Shown here: positions 53,011 to 62,169 of the stretch, piece by piece | Layout of the letters: each line of letters starts with the position of its first letter | Position numbering within the stretch: position 1 is the stretch's first letter | Assembly (NCBI RefSeq): GCF_032190615.1 | Contig: NZ_JAVLAT010000001.1 | Span: 2,259,105 to 2,323,104 of the forward strand | From: Brucella pseudogrignonensis | Lineage (GTDB): Bacteria; Pseudomonadota; Alphaproteobacteria; Rhizobiales; Rhizobiaceae | Length of the DNA: 64,000 nucleotides | Direction of reading: 5' to 3' | Made by a program: the position numbers and the translations under genes | Notes under the pieces: model-generated | Told to the model about the DNA's origin: nothing | What the model saw: the letters and a program-made list of their open reading frames with translations, nothing else | Database searches by the model: none

Positions 53011-53436
53011 TCACTTTTGCCAAACAAAAACTGTCGTGTTGAAGTTTGCTTTGCATTCTGGACAAGTGAGGTTGGAATAGCCGCCACCTCGATATTGTGT
53101 GAGACGGTAGAACCGACCGAAGTTTTGTTCACACCTTGGGCAAAAAGGTTCACCCTTAGGACTGCCATCGTCAAATGGTTCGTACTTGAAACCGTTGTAC
53201 TCAACTAGCTTACCGCGGAACTCGAACGCTGACTTGAGGCGCTTAGCCTCACTTTTCTCAGCTTCGATGACTTCGCTTGCTTCTATTAGGCCAATCTTAG
53301 CGTCCGCTAGCTGTGACATCACATCGGCCAGTTTCGCCTTGAGCTCTGCTTTGTCAAATTGCGCGTCAATTGAGCGAAGCTCATTCACGATTTTGAGTGC
53401 GCCTGTAACTGAGGCAATAGCTTCAACTATTGTCAT
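53011..53436 (-). CDS. Coiled-coil protein with C-terminal zinc ribbon
   Basis: This 141-residue protein has a helical N-terminal half with coiled-coil character (AELKAKLADVMSQLADAK, then EVIEAEKSEAKRLKSAFEF) and a C-terminal zinc ribbon of two pairs, FCPRCEQNFG and LTCPECKANF. ATG 53436 is preferred because GGAG stands seven bases upstream, although the frame reaches 53487. No specific family is recognised. With the previous zinc ribbon gene, it forms a minus-strand pair between the cargo block and the packaging operon. Confidence 0.7.
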   Translation of the reverse strand: MTIVEAIASVTGALKIVNELRSIDAQFDKAELKAKLADVMSQLADAKIGLIEASEVIEAEKSEAKRLKSAFEFRGKLVEYNGFKYEPFDDGSPKGEPFCPRCEQNFGRFYRLTQYRGGGYSNLTCPECKANFNTTVFVWQK

Positions 53437-53501
53437 GTGTTTCTCCGTCCAATACCCGACAGGAATAAACCGTGGCTTGCAAATCAAAGCAAGAGGGATA
53501 G

Positions 53502-53570
53502 ATGCCTAAGATCAAAACCCTCAAGCCTCTCGTGTCCACGATGAAGCCAAGGCTGGGACATGAAGGATAG
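53502..53570 (+). CDS. 22-residue frame; likely displaced N-terminus of the HNH protein
   Basis: This frame, with a strong GAGGG ribosome site, encodes MPKIKTLKPLVSTMKPRLGH and stops two codons later. Sequences of this kind are the N-terminal part of many phage HNH endonucleases. The HNH frame starts at 53560, inside this one, in the +1 frame. It is either an overlapping leader peptide or the cut-off start of the endonuclease. Confidence 0.5.
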   Translation: MPKIKTLKPLVSTMKPRLGHEG

Positions 53571-53991
53571 GCGAAGAGCGCACAGGCCAGACCGAGATAC
53601 AGCACAGCCCTATAGGCAATGGTACAAGACAGCGAGATGGCAGAAGCTACGTTGGTCCATCCTCGTCCGCGACCTATTCACCTGCCAGATGTGCGGCGTG
53701 ATCCTGAGAGAAGGAAGATCAGAAAAGGGCGCAAGCGGGTTAAGACCGGCAGTATGCGACCACCTGATACCACATAAGGGTGATGAAGCCCTGTTCTTCA
53801 GTGAGAGCAACCTATGGGCAGTATGTGACAGCTGCCATGATGGTCCATGCCAATCGATAGAACGAATGCACTATCGAAGCCCAGACACTATCAGGATCAA
53901 AAAGATCGAGCATCGCAATGTTGGGCAGGATGGATACCCAACAGCGCCTAAAGATCGATGGATAGATCGAAGCTTTCATATAGGCGCATAG
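53560..53991 (+). CDS. HNH endonuclease (packaging module)
   Basis: This 143-residue protein begins with the family lead-in QPYRQWYKTARWQKLRWSIL. It has the two zinc-binding CxxC pairs (CQMC and CDSC) around the HNH motif CDHLIPHKGD ... NLWAVCDSCHD. In HK97-type phages, an HNH protein next to the terminase genes stimulates DNA cleavage during packaging. It overlaps a 22-residue frame that may be its true start. Its own ATG has only an AAGG-like site. The 190 bases between it and the small terminase contain no other gene. Confidence 0.88.
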   Translation: MKDRRRAHRPDRDTAQPYRQWYKTARWQKLRWSILVRDLFTCQMCGVILREGRSEKGASGLRPAVCDHLIPHKGDEALFFSESNLWAVCDSCHDGPCQSIERMHYRSPDTIRIKKIEHRNVGQDGYPTAPKDRWIDRSFHIGA

Positions 53992-54183
53992 ACGAGCGTT
54001 TTGATTGAAGTGTTGCAATGCATCAAAAAAAGATCAAACGCCTCTCAGTGGCCCGATATGGGGCGGTCAGATAGGCCGGGGCGGGGTAAAAGTCTACAGC
54101 TGACCGTCAGCCAGACCCGCGTCCCAAGCATTTACACGCATCCGCAATTCATAAAAAGGGTTTAGGCCCGTGAAAGGGCTGAA

Positions 54184-54581
54184 ATGCCACGTCCGCAAAC
54201 GCCACTTGCTAAGGCGGCGCTAACTGGCGCTGACAAGAAAGACCCGCAACGTTATCGCGACAGAAGTAACCCGAAAGCTTCGGGGCGCGGTATCGAAAAG
54301 CCCCAGATTATCTGAGTAAGAATGCAAAAAAGGCATGGGCAATCTTTGTCGATGAAATCCCGTGGCTGGTCTACGAGGACCGAGCGGCACTAGAGATTGT
54401 CAGCATCATGAGGGGGCAGATTATCGAAGGCGCAAGCGATCTGCCTGCTTCATTCTTTGGCAATTACCGCATGGCCGTTTCATCACTAGGCGCAACGCCG
54501 GTTGATCGGTCCAAGGTTCACCAGCCACATGAAGAAGCTGATGATGATCCCTTTGCAGAATTTGACGGTAGGCAACATTGA
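54184..54581 (+). pseudogene. Terminase small subunit (P27 family), frameshifted
   Basis: The N-terminal part MPRPQTPLAKAALTGADKKD (frame from ATG 54184) is in one frame to residue 40, then hits TGA at 54313. The remaining family sequence, DYLSKNAKKAWAIFVDEIP, then LVYEDRAALEIVSIM and GATPVDRSKVH, continues in the next frame from 54306 to the stop at 54581. Adding one C to the CCCC at 54301-54304 restores a 132-residue P27-type small terminase. As it stands, packaging recognition of phage DNA should fail. A sequencing error in the C run cannot be excluded. The large terminase start overlaps its stop (TTGA). Confidence 0.85.
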
Positions 54582-56269
54582 GCTACGCAGATAAGGCGCA
54601 TCAATACGCCCGTGACGTTGTTTCAGGCGCTATTCCGGCCTGCAAGTATGTCTATCAGGCTTGCCAGCGACAGCTTGACGATCTGGCTAATCCGCCGAAG
54701 GGCTATCACTTCGATACCGGAAGGGCAGAGCGCATCTGCCGATTTGTCGAGCTATGCCCACATATCAAAGGCCCGTCAGCTTCACGCGGCGATCTGATGA
54801 TTTTGGAGCCGTGGCAGCTATTCATCTTGAGCACGTCATTCGGCTGGGTGGATAGTAACGGAAATAGGCGGTTTCGTCGCGTTTATGTGGAAGTCCCCCG
54901 CGGTAACGGGAAGTCATCTTTCTCGTCGCCGGTTGGTCTTTACATGCTTGCGCTTGACGGTGAAGCCGGTGCTGAAATCTACTCGGCAGCGACGACACGC
55001 GATCAGGCTCGCATTGTTTTCCGCGATGCACAGGCGATGGCAAGAAAGATGCCTGCCTATCGCAATCGGTTTAAGGTCGATGTCAGTGCACAGTCTCTTG
55101 TGCAGATGAAAACATCGAGCGCGTTCAAGGCTCTATCCGCTGACGGGCATACGCTTGACGGTTTGAATATTCATCTGGCTATCGTAGACGAGCTTCACGC
55201 GCACAAAAGCCGTGATGTTTATGATGTTCTGGAAACAGGGCTTGGCAAACGGCCTCAATCGATGCTGTGGATGATCACCACGGCAGGCAGCAACAAGCAC
55301 GGTATCTGCTACGAGGTCAGGAAGTTCGTTCTTGATGTTCTGGCTGGCACTGTAGCGGGGGAGGCTGCTGACGCTGTATTCGGAATTATTTACACCATTG
55401 ACGAGGGCGACGATCCGTTTGCAGAAGAAACTTTGCGGAAGGCAAACCCGAATTGGGGTGTGTCTGTCGATCCTAAGATTGTCTTACAGACGGCAGGCAA
55501 GGCCAGACAGGTTGCAACAGCAAGGGCGAATTATCTCACCAAGCATCTGAATGTTTGGGTTGACGCTAATTCGGCGCTGTTTGACACAGACTGGTGGCGC
55601 AAATGCGAGGACCGCGATCTTGTTGAGGAAGACTTTGCCAACGACGAATGTGTCATTGGCCTTGATCTGGCAAGTAAGATCGACATTGCAGCGCGTGTAA
55701 ACCTCTATCGCAGGTTGATAGATGGGAAGGCTCATTATTATGTTTTCCCACGTTTTTACCTACCGAGAGTTGCAATAGAAGAAGATAAGCACCCGATGTA
55801 TCGCGGGTGGGAGATGCAGGGCGACATAACTGCCACTGCCGGTGAGACAATCGACTTCGGTTCAATCGAGGATGACATCAAGGCGGAAGGTCCGGGATTA
55901 AATCTGCAAGCTGTAGCAACTGACCCATGGCAAGCGCAGCAGATGATCCAGAACCTCAAGCGCGATGGAATGCCTGCCGAGGAATATCGGCAAACAGTGG
56001 CAACGATGAGCGAGGCGACGAAAACGCTTGATGCTCTCATGCGGGAACAGCGCATTCATCACACCGGAAATGCGGTGATGAACTGGATGATCGGCAATGT
56101 TGTCGGGCATTACGATGCAAAAGAGAACGTCTACCCGCGCAAGGAGATGCCTCAAAACAAGATCGACGGTGCGGTGGCGCTAATCATGGCTCTTGGCTGG
56201 TTTATTCAGCAGGAAACGGAACATGATGGCATGGATGATTACTTCAAGAGCTTGGCAGGTGCAGCGTGA
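54578..56269 (+). CDS. Phage terminase large subunit
   Basis: The packaging motor ATPase/nuclease has 563 residues. The Walker A variant PRGNGKS is at about 107-113, Walker B IVDELHAHKS has D204 E205, and the C-terminal nuclease domain starts with CVIGLDLASKIDIAA (first catalytic aspartate). The sequence is of the HK97/Terminase_1 group. The start is TTG 54578, overlapping the small subunit stop; no ATG fits better. It ends four bases into the portal gene (GTGA overlap). Confidence 0.95.
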   Translation: MSYADKAHQYARDVVSGAIPACKYVYQACQRQLDDLANPPKGYHFDTGRAERICRFVELCPHIKGPSASRGDLMILEPWQLFILSTSFGWVDSNGNRRFRRVYVEVPRGNGKSSFSSPVGLYMLALDGEAGAEIYSAATTRDQARIVFRDAQAMARKMPAYRNRFKVDVSAQSLVQMKTSSAFKALSADGHTLDGLNIHLAIVDELHAHKSRDVYDVLETGLGKRPQSMLWMITTAGSNKHGICYEVRKFVLDVLAGTVAGEAADAVFGIIYTIDEGDDPFAEETLRKANPNWGVSVDPKIVLQTAGKARQVATARANYLTKHLNVWVDANSALFDTDWWRKCEDRDLVEEDFANDECVIGLDLASKIDIAARVNLYRRLIDGKAHYYVFPRFYLPRVAIEEDKHPMYRGWEMQGDITATAGETIDFGSIEDDIKAEGPGLNLQAVATDPWQAQQMIQNLKRDGMPAEEYRQTVATMSEATKTLDALMREQRIHHTGNAVMNWMIGNVVGHYDAKENVYPRKEMPQNKIDGAVALIMALGWFIQQETEHDGMDDYFKSLAGAA

Positions 56270-57519
56270 ACCTATTGCGAAAGATGCTGAATGGTTTCGT
56301 TGGCGATACGCCTGTTAAGCGGAACCTGACCGTTCGTGAGCCTGACGCTTGGTATCCGGGTGACAGCATCGGCGGGGCCGGGGAGATCATCACTGAAAAG
56401 AATGTTCTTGCACTGTCTGCGGTGTGGGCATGTGTGAACCTGATTTCAGGTACAATCTCGTCGTTGCCGCTTATGGTTTATCGCAAGAGTGCTGACGGAT
56501 CACGCGAGGTCGCAAGCGATCACCCACTCTATGTTGTGCTGCACGACAGCCCGAATTACGACCAGACAGCGGTTGACTTCTGGGACTTCATGGCGGCATC
56601 GGTTGAGCTTTGGGGCAATGGTTACGCTCGTGTCAATCGATCAAATGGTAATGTTCGGGTCTTAACTCCTATTCTTCCGGCGCTGATGAGCGTTCAGAAG
56701 AAGTCCAACGGCGATCTGATTTACAAGTGGACTGAGGACGGCAAGGCGAACGAAGCCACAGATCGCGAAATCCTGCATATCCGTGGTTTCGGCGGCAACC
56801 CACTTGGCGGAGCGTCGACGCTTTACTTCGGTCGCCGTGTGTTTGGCTTATCGCAGGCAGCGGATAGATCAGCCGGATCGATGTTTGAGAACGGTTTGCG
56901 ACCTTCTGGTGTTCTCAAGTTCGAGAAGTGGCTGAACGATGAGCAGCGCGAGCTTGCCGAACAGAAACTTGCAGCGAAAATCGGAAGCGGCAATGCTGGC
57001 AAGCCTATCATCCTAGAGGGCGGCACCGAATGGCAGCAACTGACGATTACGCCAGAAGATGCCCAGATGCTGGAAACCCGCTCATTCTCTATTGAGGAAA
57101 TCTGTCGGTTCTTCGGTGTGCCTCCGCATATGGTTGGTCACACATCGAAATCGACAAGTTGGGGATCGGGTATTGAAGCGCAAACACTCGGCTTTCAGAA
57201 GTTCACACTTCGCCGTCGTTTGAAGCGCATTGAACAGGCACTGATGAAACAGCTCCTGACGCCAGCGGATAAGGCGGCAGGGGTTATCATAGAATTTAAC
57301 CAAGAAGGCCTTCTGCGGGGCGATACGGCGGGAAGAGCGCGGTTCTACCAGCAGATGACGGCAATCGGCGCGATGACGATCAACGAAGTCCGAGAGCTTG
57401 AGAACTTGCCACCTGTCGAGGGCGGAGATGTTCCACGCATGCAGATGCAGAATGTGCCCATTACCGAAGCCGGTGCAGACCGAGAACTGACCCCGCGTCA
57501 GAGCGACAACGAGGAATAA
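56266..57519 (+). CDS. HK97-type portal protein
   Basis: The 417-residue portal forms the dodecameric ring at one capsid vertex, through which DNA enters and to which the tail attaches. Family blocks: LSAVWACVNLISGTISSLPL near residue 47, VELWGNGYARVNR, EILHIRGFGG, and SIEEICRFFGVPPHMVGH. Start is GTG 56266 overlapping the terminase stop. The protein is complete and gives no sign of decay. Protease and capsid genes follow. Confidence 0.94.
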   Translation: MNLLRKMLNGFVGDTPVKRNLTVREPDAWYPGDSIGGAGEIITEKNVLALSAVWACVNLISGTISSLPLMVYRKSADGSREVASDHPLYVVLHDSPNYDQTAVDFWDFMAASVELWGNGYARVNRSNGNVRVLTPILPALMSVQKKSNGDLIYKWTEDGKANEATDREILHIRGFGGNPLGGASTLYFGRRVFGLSQAADRSAGSMFENGLRPSGVLKFEKWLNDEQRELAEQKLAAKIGSGNAGKPIILEGGTEWQQLTITPEDAQMLETRSFSIEEICRFFGVPPHMVGHTSKSTSWGSGIEAQTLGFQKFTLRRRLKRIEQALMKQLLTPADKAAGVIIEFNQEGLLRGDTAGRARFYQQMTAIGAMTINEVRELENLPPVEGGDVPRMQMQNVPITEAGADRELTPRQSDNEE

Positions 57520-57524
57520 TCTCG

Positions 57525-58187
57525 ATGAAAACCAAAGACTTTGCCTTGCAGGTTAAAGACCTGTCGGAAGACGGCACCTTTACGGGTTACGGCTCGGTCA
57601 ACGGCAATGTTGACAGCTATGGCGAGCGGGTAATGCCCGGTGCTTTCGCTGGCAGTCTCGCTAAGCATAAGCGCGAAGGCACAAGCGTTCTGATGCTTTG
57701 GCAGCATAACCCGAATGAACCGATCGGTATCTGGGATGATCTTGCTGAGGATGCAAAAGGCCTTTGGGGTAAGGGCCGCTTGATCATGGAAGTGCAGAAG
57801 GCTCGTGAAGTCCATGCGCTCATGAAGGCGAATGCTATCGGTGGTCTTTCCATCGGGTACCGAGAAATCAAAGCCACTCCTGACGGCAATGTGCGCAATC
57901 TGGATGAATTGGACCTGCGGGAAATCTCCCCGGTTTCTTTCCCAGCCAATCGCCGCGCCCGTATCGAGGCAGTGAAATCTGAACGCATGGATGAGTTTGC
58001 CAGACGCCTCCGCGATGGCGACCCCATGCCGATCAAAGAATTTGAGGACATCTTGCGAGAGGCAGGGGTTCCAAAAAGCATGGCATGCGCGATTGCCTCG
58101 CATGGTTATGCAAAGGCCGTTCTGGGTGATCCAGAGGGCGAAAAGGCAAGCGACGCAACCGCATTCTTAAAAGCATTGCGCGGTTAA
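57525..58187 (+). CDS. HK97-type prohead protease
   Basis: This 220-residue U35-type serine protease (herpes assemblin fold) trims the scaffold part of the capsid protein. The conserved histidine is in MLWQHNPNEPIG and the serine in IGGLSIGYRE. LREISPVSFPAN is also typical. The C-terminal 65 residues are variable. It starts five bases after the portal stop. Confidence 0.93.
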   Translation: MKTKDFALQVKDLSEDGTFTGYGSVNGNVDSYGERVMPGAFAGSLAKHKREGTSVLMLWQHNPNEPIGIWDDLAEDAKGLWGKGRLIMEVQKAREVHALMKANAIGGLSIGYREIKATPDGNVRNLDELDLREISPVSFPANRRARIEAVKSERMDEFARRLRDGDPMPIKEFEDILREAGVPKSMACAIASHGYAKAVLGDPEGEKASDATAFLKALRG

Positions 58188-58221
58188 ATCTCACCCTCTT
58201 TGTCCAGAAAGGACATTATCA

Positions 58222-59442
58222 ATGAGCGACAATAAAACAGCAGAGCAGCTTGCTCTGGAGGTTAAGGCTGACTTCGAGAAGAAGTTTGACAGCGTCAAGG
58301 AAATCGCTGAACAGGCCGTGGCTGAAGCCAAGAAGAATGGCGACATCAGCGAGAGCCTCAAGGCAAAGGCTGACGAAAGCCTTACCGCCATGAATGAACT
58401 CAAGGCACGTCTTGACGATTTCGAGCAGAAGGCAGCACGCGGCGGTGGCGAAGGCGACCGGGAAAAGTCGATTGGTGAGCAGTTCGTTGAAAACGACAAG
58501 GTCAAGGAATTTCTCGGTCAGGCGAACCCTCGCGGTCGCATCGACATTCAGACCAAGGCCACGCTGACCACGGCAACCACGAACGCCGCCGGTTCCGTTG
58601 GCGCTGCAATTCAGACCACCCGACTTCCCGGCATTCTTGAGCTGCCCCAGCGCCGTCTGACTATCCGTGATCTGCTCTCGCAGGGTCAGATGGACGGCGG
58701 TTCACTGGAATACGTCAAGGAAAAGGGTTTCAACAACCGCGCCGCTGGCGTGGCTGAAGGTGCGGCAAAGCCAAACTCGGATATTCAGTTCGAGCTGGTA
58801 ACGACCTCTGCCAAGGTCATTGCACACTGGATGAAGGCTTCCCGTCAGGTGCTGTCTGACGTGTCACAGCTTCGCTCGATCATTGATCAGCGCTTGCTGT
58901 ACGGTCTGGCATACGTTGAAGAAAACCAGCTTCTCAACGGTGACGGCACAGGCCAGAACCTGCTCGGCATCATCCCGCAGTCGACAGCGTTCGCTATCCC
59001 TGCCGGGACAACCATGCCAGCAACTGTTACCGGCATTGATCGTCTTCGTGTGGCGATGCTTCAGGCGGCGCTTGCTGAATATCCAGCAACCGGCCATGTC
59101 CTCAATCCGATTGATTGGACGTCGATTGAACTGCTCAAGGACACTCAGGGCCGTTACATCATCGGCAATCCGCAGGGTACGCTTTCGCCTACTCTTTGGG
59201 GCCTTCCTGTTGTCACCACTCAGGCGGTTGCGGCTGGTAAGTTCCTCACCGGTGCGTTCAAGCTTGGTGCGCAGATTTTCGACCGCTGGCAGGCACGTGT
59301 TGAAGTCGCAACTGAGAATGAAGACGACTTCATCAAGAACCTTGTCACCATCCTTGCTGAAGAACGTCTCGCTCTGGCTGTCTATCGTCCAGAAGCGTTC
59401 ATCTACGGCGATGTGAACGCGGCTCCGGGTGGCGGCGAATAA
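58222..59442 (+). CDS. HK97-type major capsid protein
   Basis: The 406-residue shell protein has an N-terminal delta domain (about residues 1-105) that is a coiled coil with many charged residues and ends in a loop. The protease should cut near SIGEQFVENDKV. The HK97 fold follows, with GSLEYVKEKGFNNRA and KVIAHWMKASRQVLSDVSQL, then VEENQLLNGDGTGQNLLGI. The C-terminus has VVTTQAVAAGKFLTGAFK, a normal end block. A ribosome site precedes ATG, and the gene is intact. Confidence 0.95.
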   Translation: MSDNKTAEQLALEVKADFEKKFDSVKEIAEQAVAEAKKNGDISESLKAKADESLTAMNELKARLDDFEQKAARGGGEGDREKSIGEQFVENDKVKEFLGQANPRGRIDIQTKATLTTATTNAAGSVGAAIQTTRLPGILELPQRRLTIRDLLSQGQMDGGSLEYVKEKGFNNRAAGVAEGAAKPNSDIQFELVTTSAKVIAHWMKASRQVLSDVSQLRSIIDQRLLYGLAYVEENQLLNGDGTGQNLLGIIPQSTAFAIPAGTTMPATVTGIDRLRVAMLQAALAEYPATGHVLNPIDWTSIELLKDTQGRYIIGNPQGTLSPTLWGLPVVTTQAVAAGKFLTGAFKLGAQIFDRWQARVEVATENEDDFIKNLVTILAEERLALAVYRPEAFIYGDVNAAPGGGE

Positions 59443-59502
59443 GTTCTGATCAAATCGACGGGCAGTTAACGCTGCCCGTTTCTTGATCTGAAGGAGATTG
59501 CC

Positions 59503-59685
59503 ATGAAAACCTATGAAGTTTTACGCCGTCATCAGGGTGATAAATTCTATGAACCCGGCGATGAACGACAGGCATCCGAAACTGATGTGTCGCATTTGGT
59601 GAAGAATGGCGTTTTGAAGGAAAAGTCCGAGGAAAAGCCGAAGAATAAGGCTGAAGGTCGGGCAGAAAAGAACAAAGGCGGTTGA
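59503..59685 (+). CDS. Small phage head-region protein
   Basis: The 60-residue product resembles small proteins between capsid and connector genes in rhizobial phages: KFYEPGDERQASETDVSHLVKNGVL, with a lysine- and glutamate-rich tail. Its role is unknown; it may be a minor head component. AAGGAG lies before ATG. Confidence 0.75.
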   Translation: MKTYEVLRRHQGDKFYEPGDERQASETDVSHLVKNGVLKEKSEEKPKNKAEGRAEKNKGG

Positions 59686-59688
59686 TAA

Positions 59689-60255
59689 ATGCTGCTTCCT
59701 GTCCGCACACAAGCGCCAGCAGACCTACCGGTATCGCTTGAAGAAGCTCGTCAACATCTGATTGTGTCGGGTTTCACCGATGATGATAACCAGATCACGC
59801 GCTTTATTCAGGCCGCGACCGATCATCTTGAGCGTACGCTTAACATCGCGCTTGTCACTCAGACGTGGAAGCAATCGTTTTGCTCGTTTAATAGCTTCCT
59901 GCGGCTGCGTATGGGGCCAGTGGCTAGCGTTGAGGCCGTGAAGTACTTCGACACCGATAATGTGGAGAAAACCGTTTCAGAGGCCTCCTACAAGACGCTG
60001 GACTATGCCTGCGGAACAGTTCTTTCGCTCGCTTACGGTAACTCGTGGCCCGCTACTGTAGCCCGCGCCGATGCGGTCACTATCGAATACAAGGCAGGGA
60101 CAGCCCCGGCAGACGTGCCAGCCTCTCTCAAGGCGGCAATCCTGATGCATGTTGGGCTGATGTACTCATACCGAGGCGACCCAGAAGGCCCACGGATTGA
60201 GAGCAATCAAGCCTATGAAGCTCTTATCTGGCCGTTTCGCCGTCCGAAGGTGTAA
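59689..60255 (+). CDS. Head-tail connector protein (gp6-like)
   Basis: This 188-residue protein belongs to the HK97 gp6-like adaptor family. Its N-terminal pattern PVSLEEARQHLIVSGFTDDD (about residues 15-34) and helix ITRFIQAATDHLERTL are typical. The C-terminal part has LKAAILMHVGLMYSYRGDPE. The ring it forms joins the portal to the tail. The position between capsid and head-closure genes supports this. Confidence 0.88.
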   Translation: MLLPVRTQAPADLPVSLEEARQHLIVSGFTDDDNQITRFIQAATDHLERTLNIALVTQTWKQSFCSFNSFLRLRMGPVASVEAVKYFDTDNVEKTVSEASYKTLDYACGTVLSLAYGNSWPATVARADAVTIEYKAGTAPADVPASLKAAILMHVGLMYSYRGDPEGPRIESNQAYEALIWPFRRPKV

Positions 60256-60257
60256 TC

Positions 60258-60599
60258 ATGGCTAGATTAGGATCAGGGCAACTTCGTTCATCTATCACCT
60301 TCAGCACCATCACCGAAGTGCCGGACGGGCATGGTGGTTTCGAGCCGACCCCGACCGATTTCACAGTCCGCGGCAATATCCGGTATCTGCGGGGAGGGGA
60401 AACGGTTCAGGCGGCAAGGTTGACGGGTAAGCAGCCGGTTGTTGTCACGGTGCGCAGAAGTAGCCAGACGGCAGCTTTGACCACTGATGACGGTATGCGT
60501 GATGCGCGCACCGGAACCGAGTACCAGATCAGGGCAATTGTCCCGACCGAGGATCGGCAGTTTATGGAAATTACAGCGGAAAGCGGGGTGGCGACATGA
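60258..60599 (+). CDS. Head closure / head-tail adaptor protein
   Basis: The 113-residue product matches the SPP1 gp16-like head-closure family: GQLRSSITFSTITEVPDGHG, then GETVQAARLTGKQPVVVTVR and the closing block TGTEYQIRAIVPTEDRQFME. It is beta-rich and should plug the connector after packaging. It begins two bases after the connector gene and overlaps the next start by four bases. Confidence 0.87.
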   Translation: MARLGSGQLRSSITFSTITEVPDGHGGFEPTPTDFTVRGNIRYLRGGETVQAARLTGKQPVVVTVRRSSQTAALTTDDGMRDARTGTEYQIRAIVPTEDRQFMEITAESGVAT

Positions 60600-61012
60600 G
60601 TGTTTCCGTCTCATTCCAAGACCTGATTATTTCCACGCTCAAGGCCAACGCGAAGGTTTCGGCACTTGTCGGTGATCGTGTGTATGACGGCCCACCTGAA
60701 AAGCCGACATTTCCATATATCTCGATGGGCGCGAGTGATTTTCGCACCGATGATGCTGATTGCATCAATAGCCGTGAAGAAACAATCCAGATTGATTGCT
60801 GGGTGCGCAAGAATGGCCGGAAATGGCCGTGCAAAGAGATTGTTGACGCCATTGTAGGCGCTTTGAGAAACACCACTGGTGAGCTGTTAAGCGGCGCTCT
60901 TGTGGGTCTTAATATCGAATTGTCGCGTGTTTTGGATGATCCAGACGGTATAACCGCTCATGGCATTGTGCAAGTCACCGGACTGATTGACGAGGAATGG
61001 GAAGATGGTTGA
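60596..61012 (+). CDS. DUF3168 tail completion protein
   Basis: The 138-residue protein has the DUF3168 pattern: LIISTLKANAKVSALVGDRV, then YDGPPEKPTFPYISMG and a late QVTGLIDEEW. These proteins sit at the tail terminator or tail completion position (gp17-like). It overlaps both neighbours slightly (ATGA upstream, 8 bases downstream). Confidence 0.86.
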   Translation: MSVSVSFQDLIISTLKANAKVSALVGDRVYDGPPEKPTFPYISMGASDFRTDDADCINSREETIQIDCWVRKNGRKWPCKEIVDAIVGALRNTTGELLSGALVGLNIELSRVLDDPDGITAHGIVQVTGLIDEEWEDG

Positions 61013-61439
61013 GGGCTTAGACCGGCTCAAGCGAAAGCTTACTAAGACCATTCCGCAGGCTGTATTCGATGCGACGATCAAAGCAATGGAGCAAGGTGCT
61101 GGCGAAGTCGTCAGTATGATGCGTCGATTGGCACCGAAAGATACGGGTGCACTTGCACAGACGATCAACTGGACGTGGGGCGATGCGCCGAAAGGCTCAA
61201 TGGTCCTCGGCAAGTCAGCACCGACACGCGACGGTTTGGTGATCACGATCTACGCTGGCGATACGTCAACGATGGTTGGTGAACGTGAGCAATTCCAGCT
61301 TGCCAGACTTCAAGAGTTCGGCACCCAGCACATGAAGGCCAGCCCGTATTTCTTCCCATCATGGCGCACGTTGCGAAAGCGTGTCCGGGGCAGGGTTACG
61401 CGCCAGATGCGCAAAGCAGTCAGAGACGGAGCGAAATAA
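61005..61439 (+). CDS. HK97 gp10-like tail morphogenesis protein
   Basis: This 144-residue protein resembles HK97 gp10 family members, minor proteins at the neck or tail terminator: VEGLDRLKRKLTKTIPQAVF, then MMRRLAPKDTGALAQTINW and ARLQEFGTQHMKASPYFFPS. ATG 61005 is used because the frame's earlier ATG (60987) lies deep in the previous gene and AGGAATGGGAAG stands just before 61005. Confidence 0.86.
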   Translation: MVEGLDRLKRKLTKTIPQAVFDATIKAMEQGAGEVVSMMRRLAPKDTGALAQTINWTWGDAPKGSMVLGKSAPTRDGLVITIYAGDTSTMVGEREQFQLARLQEFGTQHMKASPYFFPSWRTLRKRVRGRVTRQMRKAVRDGAK

Positions 61440-61639
61440 TGGCTTGGGCAATCTTTAAAGTGGAATGCAACTGGTCGCGTCCTCGCAGCCGGTATTCGTT
61501 CAACGCCAAGGCTTCGCCGGAACCGCAAGAACGTCCGCAAGACTTCATTGATTACTGCGTATCGAAAGGCTGGGCCGAAGCGGTCGCAAGCCCGACACGC
61601 GATCAGAAACGCGCCCTGAAAGGCCGTAAACGGGCTTAG
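61439..61639 (+). CDS. 66-residue phage protein
   Basis: ATG 61439 overlaps the last base of the gp10-like stop (TAATG). The protein is basic with aromatic residues (AWAIFKVECNWSRPRSRYSF) and a helical middle. Similar small proteins occur between gp10 and tail tube genes in related phages; the role is unknown. Confidence 0.6.
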   Translation: MAWAIFKVECNWSRPRSRYSFNAKASPEPQERPQDFIDYCVSKGWAEAVASPTRDQKRALKGRKRA

Positions 61640-61716
61640 CCCAATCACCTGAAACCGGGCCTCAAGCCCTATCAAGGCTGGCGTATTGCTGGCCCGTTTT
61701 CGCATGGAGAAATAAC

Positions 61717-62169
61717 ATGGCCGTTAAGCCAATTACCGCAGAATTTCAGCATCTTGTTGTTGAGATTGAAACAGATGTCGAGGGTACTTTCTCGAAGATT
61801 TGCGGCATCACACAGCGCGGTATCAACCGCCAGCACAACATGCAGACAACGGAAGTACCCGCCGATTGTGAAGATGAAAGCCTGCCAGCTGTTGTTGAAC
61901 GTGCTGTTCAGTCCTCGGAAGTTACAATCTCAGGTACTGGCGTATGGGCCAGCCAGAGCCATCAAATGATGCTTGATTGGTGGTATTCGGGCGGTAAGAA
62001 GACAATTCGTGTTCAGCACGTCAATTCTGCTGTTGGTGACACAGAATATGAAACAGGATCAGCGATCCTCGTGTACCTCAACAATGCCGTTGAAAAAGGC
62101 CAAAAGGTATCGGCTGAAATCGAAATTCAGTTCGACGGATTGCCAACCCGTACCGCTAAGGCTGCGTAA
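61717..62169 (+). CDS. Major tail (tube) protein
   Basis: This 150-residue beta-rich protein fits a siphophage tail tube subunit: FQHLVVEIETDVEGTFSKIC, ITQRGINRQHNMQTTEVPAD, TISGTGVWASQSHQMMLDWW and GSAILVYLNNAVEKGQKVSA. The position before the tail chaperone and tape measure genes is the standard place of this gene. GGAG precedes ATG. Its stop overlaps the next start by one base. Confidence 0.87.
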   Translation: MAVKPITAEFQHLVVEIETDVEGTFSKICGITQRGINRQHNMQTTEVPADCEDESLPAVVERAVQSSEVTISGTGVWASQSHQMMLDWWYSGGKKTIRVQHVNSAVGDTEYETGSAILVYLNNAVEKGQKVSAEIEIQFDGLPTRTAKAA

